Positions 8,450-16,606 of a DNA stretch of 61,174 nucleotides are shown one piece after another. Both the position numbers and the translations under genes were made by a program. The notes under the pieces were generated by a model. The model was not told the origin of the DNA, made no database searches, and was given only the letters and a program-made list of their open reading frames with translations. Origin of the DNA: Sulfurospirillum sp001602955 (lineage in GTDB: Bacteria > Campylobacterota > Campylobacteria > Campylobacterales > Sulfurospirillaceae); contig LVAC01000026.1 of the NCBI GenBank assembly GCA_001602955.1, positions 1 through 61,174 on the forward strand, read 5' to 3'. Each line of letters starts with the position of its first letter. The first letter of the stretch is position 1.

Positions 8450-10081
8450 TTACATCATTCCGCCCATGCCTCCCATACCGCTCATATCCGGCATTGCGGG
8501 AGCTTTTTCTTCTTTAATGTTGGTAATCGTAGCTTCCGTGGTTAAAAGAAGGCTTGCTACGGAAACGGCATTTTGAAGGGCGATTCTCGATACTTTAACC
8601 GGATCGACGATACCGGCTTCAAACATGTCGACGTATTCGCCGCTTGCCGCGTTAAAGCCGTAATTGGCTTTGGTGCTTGTTAAAACGTTGTGTGCAACGA
8701 CGCCCGCATCAAAACCCGCATTTTCGGCAATTTGTTGAAGCGGAGCTTTGAGTGCTCGTGTTACGATCTCAGCACCGATTGCTTCGTCGCCGCTGAGAGA
8801 AAGCGAAACTTTGGCATTCGCAAGGATGAAAGCGGAACCGCCGCCGACAACGATACCTTCTTCGACCGCCGCTTTGGTTGCGGAAAGTGCATCGTCCACG
8901 CGATCTTTTTTCTCTTTCATTTCGGTTTCGGTTGCCGCACCTACTTTAATGACCGCAACGCCGCCGCTGAGTTTGGCAAGTCTTTCTTGAAGTTTTTCTC
9001 TGTCGTAGTCGCTGCTGGTTTCTGCGATTTGTGCTTTGATTTGTGCAACGCGTCCGTCGATACGTGCTTTTTCGCCGTTACCGTTGACGATGGTCGTATT
9101 GTCTTTGTCGATAACGATGCGAGCGGCTTGACCGAGGTCTGCAAGCGTTGCGCTCTCTAACGTACGACCGAGTTCTTCGCTCACGACTTCGCCGCCGCTG
9201 ATGATCGCGATGTCTTCAAGCATTGCTTTTCTTCGATCGCCAAAGCCCGGAGCTTTTACCGCCGCAATGTTTAAAACGCCTCTGAGTTTGTTGACAACAA
9301 GGGTTGCCAATGCTTCGCCGTCGATGTCTTCGGCAATGATAAGAAGCGGTTTACCGGTTTTTTGAACTTGCTCAAGAACCGGAAGAAGGTCTTTGAGGTT
9401 GGAGATTTTTTTGTCGAACAATAAAATAAAAGGATGCTCTAAAATCGTTTGCATTTTTTCAGGGTTGGTTACAAAGTACGGAGAGAGGTAACCGCGATCA
9501 AATTGCATACCTTCAACGACGTCAAGTTCGTCTTGGATACCTTTGGCTTCTTCAACGGTGATAACGCCGTCTTTACCGACTTTTTCCATCGCTTCAGCGA
9601 TCAATCCGCCGATAACGGTATCGGAGTTAGCGGAAATCGTTGCTACTTGTGCGATCTCTTTTTTATCTTTTACGGCTTTTGCCATTTTTTTAAGTTCTGC
9701 GATGATCGCTTCGGCCGCTTTGTCCATACCGCGTTTAACTTCAACGGGGTTTGCGCCTGCGGTGATGTTTCTAAGACCTTCTTTAAAAATAGCGTGTGCT
9801 AAAACGGTTGCCGTTGTTGTACCGTCACCCGCTTGATCGGCTGTTTTAGACGCGACTTCTTTCACGAGTTGCGCACCCATATTTTCAACGGTTTCTTTAA
9901 GCTCAATCTCTTTTGCAACGGATACGCCGTCTTTAGTGATACTTGGAGCACCGAAACTTTTTTGAATCAAGACGTTGCGACCGCGTGGTCCCATCGTTAC
10001 TTTTACCGCATCGTTTAATTTTTTAACGCCTTCGTAAAGGGCATTTCTTGCGCTGTCTGCAAATTGAATCTCTTTTGCCAT
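8450..10081 (-). CDS. groL: chaperonin GroEL (60 kDa)
   Basis: A 543-residue cytosolic ATP-dependent folding chaperone that forms 14-subunit double rings and works with GroES. It starts MAKEIQFADSARNALYEGVK, has the nucleotide-binding KVTMGPRGRNVLIQ and AGDGTTTATVLA, and ends in the flexible Gly-Met tail MSGMGGMGGMM. Length is exactly as expected. It is downstream of groES in a two-gene operon and followed by a terminator. Confidence 0.99.
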   Translation of the reverse strand: MAKEIQFADSARNALYEGVKKLNDAVKVTMGPRGRNVLIQKSFGAPSITKDGVSVAKEIELKETVENMGAQLVKEVASKTADQAGDGTTTATVLAHAIFKEGLRNITAGANPVEVKRGMDKAAEAIIAELKKMAKAVKDKKEIAQVATISANSDTVIGGLIAEAMEKVGKDGVITVEEAKGIQDELDVVEGMQFDRGYLSPYFVTNPEKMQTILEHPFILLFDKKISNLKDLLPVLEQVQKTGKPLLIIAEDIDGEALATLVVNKLRGVLNIAAVKAPGFGDRRKAMLEDIAIISGGEVVSEELGRTLESATLADLGQAARIVIDKDNTTIVNGNGEKARIDGRVAQIKAQIAETSSDYDREKLQERLAKLSGGVAVIKVGAATETEMKEKKDRVDDALSATKAAVEEGIVVGGGSAFILANAKVSLSLSGDEAIGAEIVTRALKAPLQQIAENAGFDAGVVAHNVLTSTKANYGFNAASGEYVDMFEAGIVDPVKVSRIALQNAVSVASLLLTTEATITNIKEEKAPAMPDMSGMGGMGGMM

Positions 10082-10122
10082 TCGTGTTTCCTTATAATAT
10101 ATTCGTGTGGTAGATTAATAAA

Positions 10123-10389
10123 TTAGAGTACGCCGAGAATATCGTCGATATTCATCACTAAATAGGTCTTAGCATCAAGCGTTAATTCCGTTCCGGCATA
10201 TTTTCCGAAGACGACTTTATCGCCGACCGAAACAAGTCCTTTTTCTTCAATTTTCGGACTGACTGCTCTAACAATACCGCTGAGAGGTTTTTCTTTGGCA
10301 TTGTCAGGAATGATAATACCTGTCGCTGTAGTCGTAGCTTCTTCGACTCTTTCGAGAAGTACGCGTTTTCCAAGTGGTTTGAAAGTCAT
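10123..10389 (-). CDS. groS: co-chaperonin GroES (10 kDa)
   Basis: An 88-residue lid protein of the GroEL ring. It starts MTFKPLGKRVLLERVEE, has the mobile-loop region TTATGIIIPDNAKEKPLSG and GDKVVFGKYAGTEL, and ends YLVMNIDDILGVL. It is first in the groES-groEL operon, with GGACG upstream of the start and a CIRCE-like operator further upstream. Confidence 0.99.
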   Translation of the reverse strand: MTFKPLGKRVLLERVEEATTTATGIIIPDNAKEKPLSGIVRAVSPKIEEKGLVSVGDKVVFGKYAGTELTLDAKTYLVMNIDDILGVL

Positions 10390-10414
10390 GTTTTTCGTCC
10401 TTTTGACTGAAATT

Positions 10415-10441
10415 TTAGCACTCTTTTATTTAGAGTGACAG
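10415..10441 (-). promoter_or_regulatory. degenerate CIRCE operator (HrcA binding site)
   Basis: TTAGCACTC at 10415-10423, 9 spacer bases, then GAGTGACAG at 10433-10441. The CIRCE consensus is TTAGCACTC-N9-GAGTGCTAA, so one half is perfect and the other keeps only GAGTG. Its position upstream of groES fits HrcA heat-shock repression. hrcA itself is not in the window. Confidence 0.75.
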
Positions 10442-10575
10442 AATTTTACACAAAACAACGTAAAAAGTCAAGCAAAAAACCCTAAAACTTTAGTCTTATA
10501 TACTCAATGTTTTTTAGTTTTTTTTGAACGGTCGTTTTCTATTTAAAATTAACCGAAATATAAGTTTCTAAGCTA

Positions 10576-10581
10576 TATAAT
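10576..10581 (+). promoter_or_regulatory. probable -10 box of the tRNA promoter
   Basis: TATAAT 18 bases before the tRNA 5' end, in an AT-rich stretch. No clear -35 box is visible, which is common in this phylum. Confidence 0.5.
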
Positions 10582-10599
10582 TGCGTCTCTTTATTAGGT

Positions 10600-10676
10600 G
10601 TCAAGGTAGCTCAGCTGGTTAGAGCGCTGGTCTCATAAGCCGGAGGTCGAGAGTTCAAGTCTCTCTCTTGACACCA
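10600..10676 (+). tRNA. tRNA-Met (CAT anticodon, elongator type)
   Basis: A 77-base cloverleaf with encoded CCA. Acceptor stem GTCAAGG (10600-10606) pairs with TCTTGAC (10666-10672). D-arm TAGCTCAGCTGGTTAGAGC, anticodon loop CTCATAA, T-arm GAGAG TTCAAGT CTCTC, then ACCA. The normal G1-C72 pair argues against initiator tRNA, and the D-arm and anticodon loop match elongator Met; tRNA-Ile(CAT) is not formally excluded. Its 3' half is the integration site of element A. Confidence 0.95.
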
Positions 10677-10678
10677 CT
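10632..10678 (+). repeat. attL of element A (47-bp tRNA-derived repeat, copy 1)
   Basis: From the anticodon loop of the tRNA to two bases past CCA. All 47 bases recur at 33705-33751, and the last part recurs at 49051-49074. Typical attachment site of a tyrosine-integrase element in the 3' half of a tRNA gene that leaves the tRNA intact. Confidence 0.9.
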
Positions 10679-11032
10679 ACTCAAGTCAAAAAAACTCCAT
10701 ATATATAGACCTATTAGCTTTTTTCATCAAAAATTAAATACAAAACTCTACTCAGCCTCTCTACGACATAGTCTCAAGCAAAAGACATTTTACAGACAAA
10801 AAAAGACCATTCTCAAGACCAGCTCATTCTCTAAAAAAGACCATATTCACTGTCAACATATATCATCAGCCTTTTTGACTCTCATGACGATATTCCTAGC
10901 AGTATTTTTCAAGAACTATAAACATACTATTTAAAATCAAGTTGTTGACTATATAAGTCTTCAGTGCAAAAATCAAATGGTGTCGTGTCATTCAAATTTA
11001 ATTGTTACATTATAACTTAACAAGGAAATCAA
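10679..11032. other. left end of element A, no convincing gene
   Basis: About 350 AT-rich bases. A Lys/Ser-rich open frame over the tRNA end looks non-coding. Short direct repeats AAAAGACCAT occur at 10801-10810 and 10835-10844 and may be integrase arm sites. The region just before 11033 has an AAGGAAATCAA ribosome site for the helicase gene. Confidence 0.4.
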
Positions 11033-12418
11033 ATGGAAAATTCATATGATGTAAAGAATGGAAAAAAAGATTTTTCTGCTTTTCAATTCAATAATTTTAA
11101 AAAAACTGATGGCAATATAATTTTAAATAGTCTTGAGGAGAAAGGCTATGCAATATGGCTAAGCGGTAAAGGAAATATCTGTATCAGAACTACACCTGAA
11201 GGAGAATATAAAGAGTTAACAATTACTAAGGCATCTTTAGTTCTTAGTAATTTGCTCGCACAACAAATAAAGATAGAAACAACTAAAAGCTTCGATGAAA
11301 CGAAAGGAGACGAAAATATAATACATCTTTCTGAGTTGTTATTAGTGGAAGATGAAGTATTTAATCTAGAAGAAATGCAAGAGTTTTACAAAAAAGATGG
11401 CTGTTGGTATCTAAATACTTTTAAACCATCAAGATATTTAATGTTACTAATGAGACAATATAAAGAACCAAAAACAATCTTGCAACTAATCTTTCATTTA
11501 GTTAATTACGACCAAGCTAGATTTGATTGTTTTCTCAATTGGCTTGCATCATGTTTTCAAACTTTGAAAAAATCACAAATAGCAATTTTATTTAAAGGTG
11601 TACAAGGGGCAGGGAAAGGAACATTGTTTAAGATTATACAACAATTATTCGGCGAGGAATATTGTAAGGAAATTAATGGTGATAGTTTAAGATCAAACTA
11701 TTTAGGTGGATTTATCGAAAATACATTATTCGTAAATTTTGATGAATTTTCACATCAAACTATTGGGAAAAGTAGCTTTAACAGTTTTCTTAAAGCATTT
11801 ATTACCAATGATTCAATTACAGCTGAAAAAAAGAATCAGGATCTCGAAAAGCCAACAAAATTGTATGCTCAAACCATATTATTTTCGAATGCTGAACATC
11901 CTATTGAAATAGAGCCAAGCGATAGACGATTTACAGTATTTACAACAGGATGTAATCTTGCAAATACTAATTTTTTTGGCTACGGCAACTATTTGAACTT
12001 GGAGCAAGCAATTATGAATGAGTTGGAAGATTTTGCTTTATATCTAAAAGCGTATTCTGCCAATTTTGAGCAGGCAAATATGGTTTTTAATACACCTGAA
12101 AAAGATGCTATGATGTATAAGCCTGAAGATTCCTTATATCAATTTGCACATGCAATTATGTCGAAGAATTTTCAATATTTTCAAATACTTCACATGCGTG
12201 ATATTGTGTTCCATAATGAATTTATCAAGCATTTAACACAGAATAAAGTCAAGCAAAAACATCTGATTTTAGCATTTCGTCTGTTGAATCCATATGACCG
12301 TAATATCAAATCTTCCAAAACACTGCTAAGGTATCTTGAAGAGATTGACCCCTATATATTTGGTGAACCAAACTTGCATAAAAGTAATGGTGAAAAATTT
12401 TACCATCTGACTTACTAA
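11033..12418 (+). CDS. SF3-type replicative helicase, DUF5906-like
   Basis: A 461-residue P-loop helicase of the phage/plasmid SF3 group. Residues about 185-310 hold Walker A (GVQGAGKGT), Walker B (LFVNFDEFSH) and a late block with SNAEHPIEIEPSDRRFTVF including the likely arginine finger. Related proteins are often fused to a primase-polymerase domain, as in the NrS-1 phage enzyme. Here the first about 130 residues are short and show no prim-pol motif, so priming would have to come from another protein. It is the first gene of element A, followed by a strong terminator. Probably needed for replication of the excised element. Confidence 0.75.
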   Translation: MENSYDVKNGKKDFSAFQFNNFKKTDGNIILNSLEEKGYAIWLSGKGNICIRTTPEGEYKELTITKASLVLSNLLAQQIKIETTKSFDETKGDENIIHLSELLLVEDEVFNLEEMQEFYKKDGCWYLNTFKPSRYLMLLMRQYKEPKTILQLIFHLVNYDQARFDCFLNWLASCFQTLKKSQIAILFKGVQGAGKGTLFKIIQQLFGEEYCKEINGDSLRSNYLGGFIENTLFVNFDEFSHQTIGKSSFNSFLKAFITNDSITAEKKNQDLEKPTKLYAQTILFSNAEHPIEIEPSDRRFTVFTTGCNLANTNFFGYGNYLNLEQAIMNELEDFALYLKAYSANFEQANMVFNTPEKDAMMYKPEDSLYQFAHAIMSKNFQYFQILHMRDIVFHNEFIKHLTQNKVKQKHLILAFRLLNPYDRNIKSSKTLLRYLEEIDPYIFGEPNLHKSNGEKFYHLTY

Positions 12419-12432
12419 AAGACCTTCTTTAT

Positions 12433-12453
12433 AAGCCCCTTTAAAAGGGGCTT
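12433..12453. terminator. bidirectional terminator after the helicase gene
   Basis: Hairpin with stem AAGCCCC / GGGGCTT plus extra A-T pairs, followed by TATTTT on the plus strand. It separates the helicase gene from the convergent AbiE-like toxin gene. Confidence 0.8.
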
Positions 12454-12475
12454 TATTTTCCAAAACAAATGCTAT

Positions 12476-13168
12476 TTACAAATACTTTTTACATTCCTGT
12501 TTAATAATTTCCGGAGCATTTTTTGCATCATCAAAATACTTCTCAAACGGTGCTACGATTTCAAGTTCTTCGTCATAGGTTGTTTTATCTAAGCGTAACA
12601 AAGTATTGTACAGCTCTTGTACATCATTGTGATTAATCAACCCGTATGCAAGCATGGTTTCTAAAAAATTCTCTTTTTGCGTAATCGAAATGGCTAGATC
12701 AATGATATCGCGTGTCAAGTTATCATTACGTCGATACACTATCTTTTTAGCGATAATATCCTCTATACTCTCTACATAAATCGTTTCGTTAAACAACATT
12801 TTAGAGTCATCCACTAAATAATTCGATGATGAAGATTGTGAAACAAGTAGATCAATTTTAATATTGTTTTTTTTCTCTAAAACACGAATATGATGTGAAA
12901 GATCGATATAAGAGTTACTGTTAAAATGATTGGTTTCGTCAATCCAATGTTTTGGACTAAGGTAATTGAGCACTTGCATATCGGTGGCGAAGAGATCAAT
13001 GTCAAAGCTAAGGCGATGTTGAAAATAGTAAATCGCTAATGCTGTGCCACCGCCAAAGCGAATCAAAGAGCGATCTTGCTGTGGTAAAAATGCATAGGTA
13101 TCTGCTATAAAGTGATTTAAGGCTTGAATCTGCTCATGATAGTATTCATTCAAAAATGAGATATTCAT
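12476..13168 (-). CDS. AbiEii-like nucleotidyltransferase toxin
   Basis: A 230-residue protein of the AbiEii/AbiGii family, the toxin half of type IV toxin-antitoxin pairs used in abortive phage infection. The nucleotidyltransferase core is at residues 38-60: FGGGTALAIYYFQHRLSFDIDLF shortened here to GGGTALAIYY and SFDIDLF (catalytic Gly and Asp56/Asp58). A later VESIEDIIAKKIVYR block and Asp-rich RDIIDLA complete the fold. Its start overlaps the antitoxin stop by 4 bases, so the pair is translated together. Family members modify tRNA in known cases; the target here is unknown. Confidence 0.85.
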   Translation of the reverse strand: MNISFLNEYYHEQIQALNHFIADTYAFLPQQDRSLIRFGGGTALAIYYFQHRLSFDIDLFATDMQVLNYLSPKHWIDETNHFNSNSYIDLSHHIRVLEKKNNIKIDLLVSQSSSSNYLVDDSKMLFNETIYVESIEDIIAKKIVYRRNDNLTRDIIDLAISITQKENFLETMLAYGLINHNDVQELYNTLLRLDKTTYDEELEIVAPFEKYFDDAKNAPEIIKQECKKYL

Positions 13169-13557
13169 AATGAAGCCAATAGCGTATTAACTCTTTTGGG
13201 AGATATTCTATAATATTTTACAAAATCCTCAATTTCTTCTTTGTGCGCCTCTTTTTTCATGACTTTGAGCGCATACTTCTCATACGCATCTAAATTCTTT
13301 TCTTTATAAAAAAGCTGTTTGAGTTTTGTCAGTGTAAAGTGCTTTTGCTTATTGCCAATGGAACAATTCACTGTTGATAACAGCATCATCGGCTTTGGTT
13401 TAGATGTCTTCTTTGCGTTAACAATCTCTTGAACATCCTCAGGGCTTATATTTTGCAGTAATTTAGCAAGAGTATATTTTTTATTATCCTCTTTACTCCA
13501 ATCAGACAATGTTGATGGAGCAATACCAAAGACTAAATAGATTTCTTTTGATTTCAT
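13165..13557 (-). CDS. putative antitoxin partner of the AbiEii-like toxin
   Basis: A 130-residue basic protein with an N-terminal helix-turn-helix-like segment (YLVFGIAPSTLSDWSKEDNK, residues about 5-25). I start it at 13557, where AAAGGAG lies just upstream; an in-frame start at 13641 would add 28 residues with no ribosome site. It precedes the toxin and overlaps it by 4 bases, the standard antitoxin-first order. It may also autoregulate the operon. Its sequence is not one I recognise as classical AbiEi. Confidence 0.6.
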   Translation of the reverse strand: MKSKEIYLVFGIAPSTLSDWSKEDNKKYTLAKLLQNISPEDVQEIVNAKKTSKPKPMMLLSTVNCSIGNKQKHFTLTKLKQLFYKEKNLDAYEKYALKVMKKEAHKEEIEDFVKYYRISPKRVNTLLASL

Positions 13558-13724
13558 AGTATTCTCCTTTTTTATAATTATACGATATTCGTAAAAAAAT
13601 ATCAATCTCTCATCTCTATCTCCACCATTTTTTAACCACATATCATCTCTATAGAAAGAAGAATGGAGTCTATTCTTCTAATGTCCACATTGTAAAAGGA
13701 GACCTATGCGCGTTAAAGAGAAAT

Positions 13725-13985
13725 ATGTCACGTTCTATACCAAACCAAAAAGCTTCATTTTGGAAAATGTGCAGAGAAAAGGAGTACGGCTATGAAGTTT
13801 ATTGTTCCTATGAAGCCGAAGAAGTGCCATTGTGCAATGCTTATGTTGCTTCTACCGCTGATGATGCACTTCATCATCAACTATCGGGAGTGTCAAGAAT
13901 GAATCCATCTGTCATTTTGGCTCTAGCCATTGCTGTAGCAACAGCCATCAAAGACACGCTTTATTCGTGTAACGATAAAAAATAG
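13725..13985 (+). CDS. small element protein, start or frame uncertain
   Basis: An 86-residue frame, unidentified, with a hydrophobic C-terminal segment MNPSVILALAIAVATAIKDT. It has a poor ribosome site. A much better site (AAAAGGAGACCT) serves an ATG at 13706 in another frame that ends at 13795. Further ATGA-coupled frames run 13792-13902 and 13899-13985, the last in phase with the 86-residue frame. Either the locus makes three tiny coupled peptides or it is one gene (start 13706) with a frameshift near the AGAAAAGG run at about 13774-13781. It precedes the DUF932 operon. Confidence 0.4.
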   Translation: MSRSIPNQKASFWKMCREKEYGYEVYCSYEAEEVPLCNAYVASTADDALHHQLSGVSRMNPSVILALAIAVATAIKDTLYSCNDKK

Positions 13986-14038
13986 TTTTAGTCCATGCGA
14001 CTTTCAAACCAAATTACCAATCTAATAAGGAAACTACC

Positions 14039-14857
14039 ATGAGCGTAAGACCACTTAGCAATGAACAATTAAGAGTACAAGCACCTTCCATCTTTTCAGA
14101 AACGCCAATTGTTGGTGTTTCTGAAAAATATGCTTTTGTACCAACCTATTCTGTGTTGGATACATTCAGACAAGCAGGCTATTACCCCATTATGGCAGGG
14201 GAAAGCCGTGTAAGAAATCATGAGAACAAAGGCTATCAAAAACATATCATTCAGTTTAGAAGTTTAGAGCATCTACTACGCCCCAGTGCCAATGAAGAGT
14301 ATGCAGATATTGTACTGACGAATTCACACAACCGAACTTCTTCATTTAGTGTGGATCTAGCCATCTTTCGTTTGGTATGTGCCAATATGCTGGTTGTTCC
14401 CTCTCATACGTTTTCGCATCACTCCATTATTCACGCTGGCTTTAACTTTGAAAAAGTACACACAGCCATCGATGAAGTGACTTCACATATGCCACGTATT
14501 CAAGAAGAGATTGAAACCTTTAAAGCCATTGATCTCTCTATGGCAGAGCAACACTCCTTTGCCAAAGCAGCACTGGATATTCGTTTCGATAAAGAAGTGC
14601 ATAGCGTTGATTTTAAAGAGGTATTGCAAATACAAAGAGATGAAGATGAGGCACCTACGCTTTGGAATGTCTTTAACCGTGTGCAAGAAGCCATTATTCG
14701 AGGAGGCATCAAAGGTATAAATAAAGCAACAGGTAAAACCTTTACCTCTAAAGCGATTACTGCCATCGATGCAAATCTGAAAATCAATAAAGAACTCTTT
14801 GCCACCGCACAGATGATTGCAGATTTAAAAGCACCTTCATTTCAAATTGCTGCCTAG
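14039..14857 (+). CDS. DUF932 protein (plasmid/phage type)
   Basis: A 272-residue DUF932 family protein: PTYSVLDTFRQAGYYPIMAG, QKHIIQFRSL, then FSVDLAIFRLVCANMLVVPS and IHAGFNFEKV. The family is common on plasmids and phages beside single-strand annealing proteins; its activity is not established. It heads a run of tightly spaced genes (DUF932, Gp157-like, Rad52-like, DUF2958, small ORF) with a good AAGGAAACTACC site. Confidence 0.85.
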   Translation: MSVRPLSNEQLRVQAPSIFSETPIVGVSEKYAFVPTYSVLDTFRQAGYYPIMAGESRVRNHENKGYQKHIIQFRSLEHLLRPSANEEYADIVLTNSHNRTSSFSVDLAIFRLVCANMLVVPSHTFSHHSIIHAGFNFEKVHTAIDEVTSHMPRIQEEIETFKAIDLSMAEQHSFAKAALDIRFDKEVHSVDFKEVLQIQRDEDEAPTLWNVFNRVQEAIIRGGIKGINKATGKTFTSKAITAIDANLKINKELFATAQMIADLKAPSFQIAA

Positions 14858-14867
14858 AGGAGTGAAG

Positions 14868-15452
14868 ATGAAGCTGCTTAATTATCAACTGCAAACCCAT
14901 ATTGAAAGCTTATCAGGTGCCAAATCCACACAGTTCTTTGGCGAGTACATTCGCACTATCTTGCAAGACACCACAAAGCCTTACTATCAAAGGGCTGATT
15001 ATGTGGGCTTATCACTTCAAGAGATCAAAGCAAAGATAGATACCCTCGGCAGTGATATCAAAGAGCTTCAAACTCTCAAAAAGAGGCTTTCAGAGTCGCT
15101 TGAAATCGCCAAAGAGATCATTGCAACTGTTTTCCTCGAAAATGGTGTGGATCGTATTGATGGCAATATCATTAGCTCTCTCACTCTTAGCAATGAAACA
15201 TCCAATACCCAAACATCGTTCACTATCTTAGATCATGAAGCAGTCATGCGTTTAGGGTATATCAAATACCAACCCGATATTGAAGCCATTGAGCAAGCCA
15301 TGATGAGTGATGAAGGTAAAGAAGAGTTGGCAGCATTTGTGAAAAGTGAAACCAATACAACAAAAACACCTGCAAAAGTAAAGGTCAATGCCAAACGTCT
15401 AGGACAAGGTACTCAAGCAGAAGAACTGCTCAACATCGTTGAAGCAGCATAA
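14868..15452 (+). CDS. Siphovirus Gp157-like coiled-coil protein
   Basis: A 194-residue protein. A long amphipathic helix (residues about 45-80, LQEIKAKIDTLGSDIKELQT and following) is followed by a small beta domain (GNIISSLTLSNETSN... ILDHEAVMRLGYIKYQPD), the layout of phage Gp157-like proteins found next to annealing proteins. I start it at 14868 (GAGGAG site); a start at 14847 would overlap the DUF932 gene. Likely a recombination accessory factor. Confidence 0.55.
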   Translation: MKLLNYQLQTHIESLSGAKSTQFFGEYIRTILQDTTKPYYQRADYVGLSLQEIKAKIDTLGSDIKELQTLKKRLSESLEIAKEIIATVFLENGVDRIDGNIISSLTLSNETSNTQTSFTILDHEAVMRLGYIKYQPDIEAIEQAMMSDEGKEELAAFVKSETNTTKTPAKVKVNAKRLGQGTQAEELLNIVEAA

Positions 15453-15461
15453 GGAGACATC

Positions 15462-16124
15462 ATGTTTGATCAACCACAAAACAAAGCTCTCTCACAGGAG
15501 CTTGAAACTACTCGTATTAAAAGTCGCCAAAAAGGTGATGTTGAACTCTCTTATTTAGAAGGATTTGATGTCATCGATACGGCTAATCGCATCTTTGGCT
15601 ATGGTAATTGGAGTTATAACGTCTCTGTCTTAGAGCAAGTATCCCAAGAATCTAACCAAAATCAAAACATTGTCATCTGTTATAAAGCCATTGTTGTGGT
15701 GAAAATCTCTGATGCAAAACACGAACATCATATCAGTCGTGAAGATGTCGGTTTTGGAACTGGCATTGCCAAATCTCTTGCCGATGCACATGAAAGTGGG
15801 GCTAAAGAAGCGGTTACGGACGCACTTAAAAGATCCCTTAGAAGCTTGGGCAATCAGTTTGGTAATTCGCTCTACGATAAAAGCAAACAGCATCAAAGCT
15901 CCAACACCACACAACAACCTAAACCATCCAATAAAGTGAACGCTGTGCCACAAGATTATTCCAAACTCTCCAATCTAGGCTTGAGTGTTATGCAACAAGG
16001 ACAAAACCTCATTGTCATGGGTGATGATATCTTTGCCAAGAAAGACACCATTAAGGCGTGTGGCTTTAAGTGGGATGCTCGCTTAAAACATTGGTGCAAA
16101 GCACTAGAGCAACAGGCGGCATAA
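15462..16124 (+). CDS. Rad52-like single-strand annealing protein
   Basis: A 220-residue recombinase of the Rad52/Rad22 group. Residues about 20-135 show the family pattern: LSYLEGFDVIDTANRIFGYG, then an EDVGFGTG turn and KEAVTDALKRSLRSLGNQFG. The C-terminus (about 165-215) is a separate small domain, LIVMGDDIFAKKDTIKACGF followed by KWDARLKHW, a type also seen appended to other DNA-processing proteins. It would anneal complementary single strands during replication or integration of the element. Confidence 0.85.
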   Translation: MFDQPQNKALSQELETTRIKSRQKGDVELSYLEGFDVIDTANRIFGYGNWSYNVSVLEQVSQESNQNQNIVICYKAIVVVKISDAKHEHHISREDVGFGTGIAKSLADAHESGAKEAVTDALKRSLRSLGNQFGNSLYDKSKQHQSSNTTQQPKPSNKVNAVPQDYSKLSNLGLSVMQQGQNLIVMGDDIFAKKDTIKACGFKWDARLKHWCKALEQQAA

Positions 16125-16125
16125 G

Positions 16126-16440
16126 ATGAAAGAACACATGTTAATACCTTTTTCCTTGCGTGATAGTATCCCAGCCCTCTATGAAACAGACGGACAGAGT
16201 GATCCTATCTGCCACATTAAGCTCTTCACGCCTGATGCTAATTGGGCATGGTATGTGATTGAGTTATCTAAAGCGAATAAAGATATTTGCTACGGTTATG
16301 TGCAAGGATTGGAGAATGAACTGGGCTATTTTAGTTTAAACGAACTGCGCTCCATCAAAGGAGGATTAGGACTCAAAGTTGAGCGTGATGTGTTGTTTAA
16401 ACCAACACTTCTTTCACAGATCAAGAAAAGCCATTCATGA
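16126..16440 (+). CDS. DUF2958 protein
   Basis: A 104-residue protein matching the DUF2958 pattern: LYETDGQSDPICHIKLFTPD, ANWAWYVIELS, YGYVQGLENELGYFSLNEL and LKVERDVLFKP. These genes are common on plasmids and integrative elements; function unknown. It follows the Rad52-like gene by 1 base and overlaps the next small ORF by ATGA. Confidence 0.85.
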   Translation: MKEHMLIPFSLRDSIPALYETDGQSDPICHIKLFTPDANWAWYVIELSKANKDICYGYVQGLENELGYFSLNELRSIKGGLGLKVERDVLFKPTLLSQIKKSHS

Positions 16441-16592
16441 AATATGCTTATATCTACCAAGAAGCCAAATCCAACTTCAAAGACTGGACAGTTCATGGTT
16501 TGGTTTTTTTACTCAAGGATTCAACCCTAAGCCAAAATATCCAAGTGCAAATTCGTCGCAAAATTGATTTAATTCATGCAGTAGAGCCATAA
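16437..16592 (+). CDS. small hypothetical protein (51 aa)
   Basis: A 51-residue frame starting MKYAYIYQEAKSNFKDWTVH and ending IDLIHAVEP. It overlaps the stop of the DUF2958 gene by 4 bases (ATGA), so it is likely translated by coupling. I recognise no domain. It is the last gene of the recombination operon and its stop lies inside a hairpin. Confidence 0.5.
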   Translation: MKYAYIYQEAKSNFKDWTVHGLVFLLKDSTLSQNIQVQIRRKIDLIHAVEP

Positions 16593-16606
16593 AGGTTCTA
16601 CTGCAT
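16576..16606 (+). terminator. hairpin at the end of the recombination operon
   Basis: Perfect 10-bp stem ATGCAGTAGA (16576-16585) / TCTACTGCAT (16597-16606) with an 11-base loop, followed about 10 bases later by TTGTTTTTTAATTTTT. It overlaps the last codons of the 51-residue ORF. Confidence 0.6.

Noticed and set aside
8690..9160. A 156-codon open frame antisense to groEL
   Set aside because: Shadow of a highly biased essential gene; Cys/Phe-rich composition is not protein-like.
10668..10934. An 88-codon frame starting in the tRNA end
   Set aside because: Overlaps the tRNA and attachment site, has no ribosome site, and its Lys/Ser/Phe-rich composition looks like translated AT-rich spacer.
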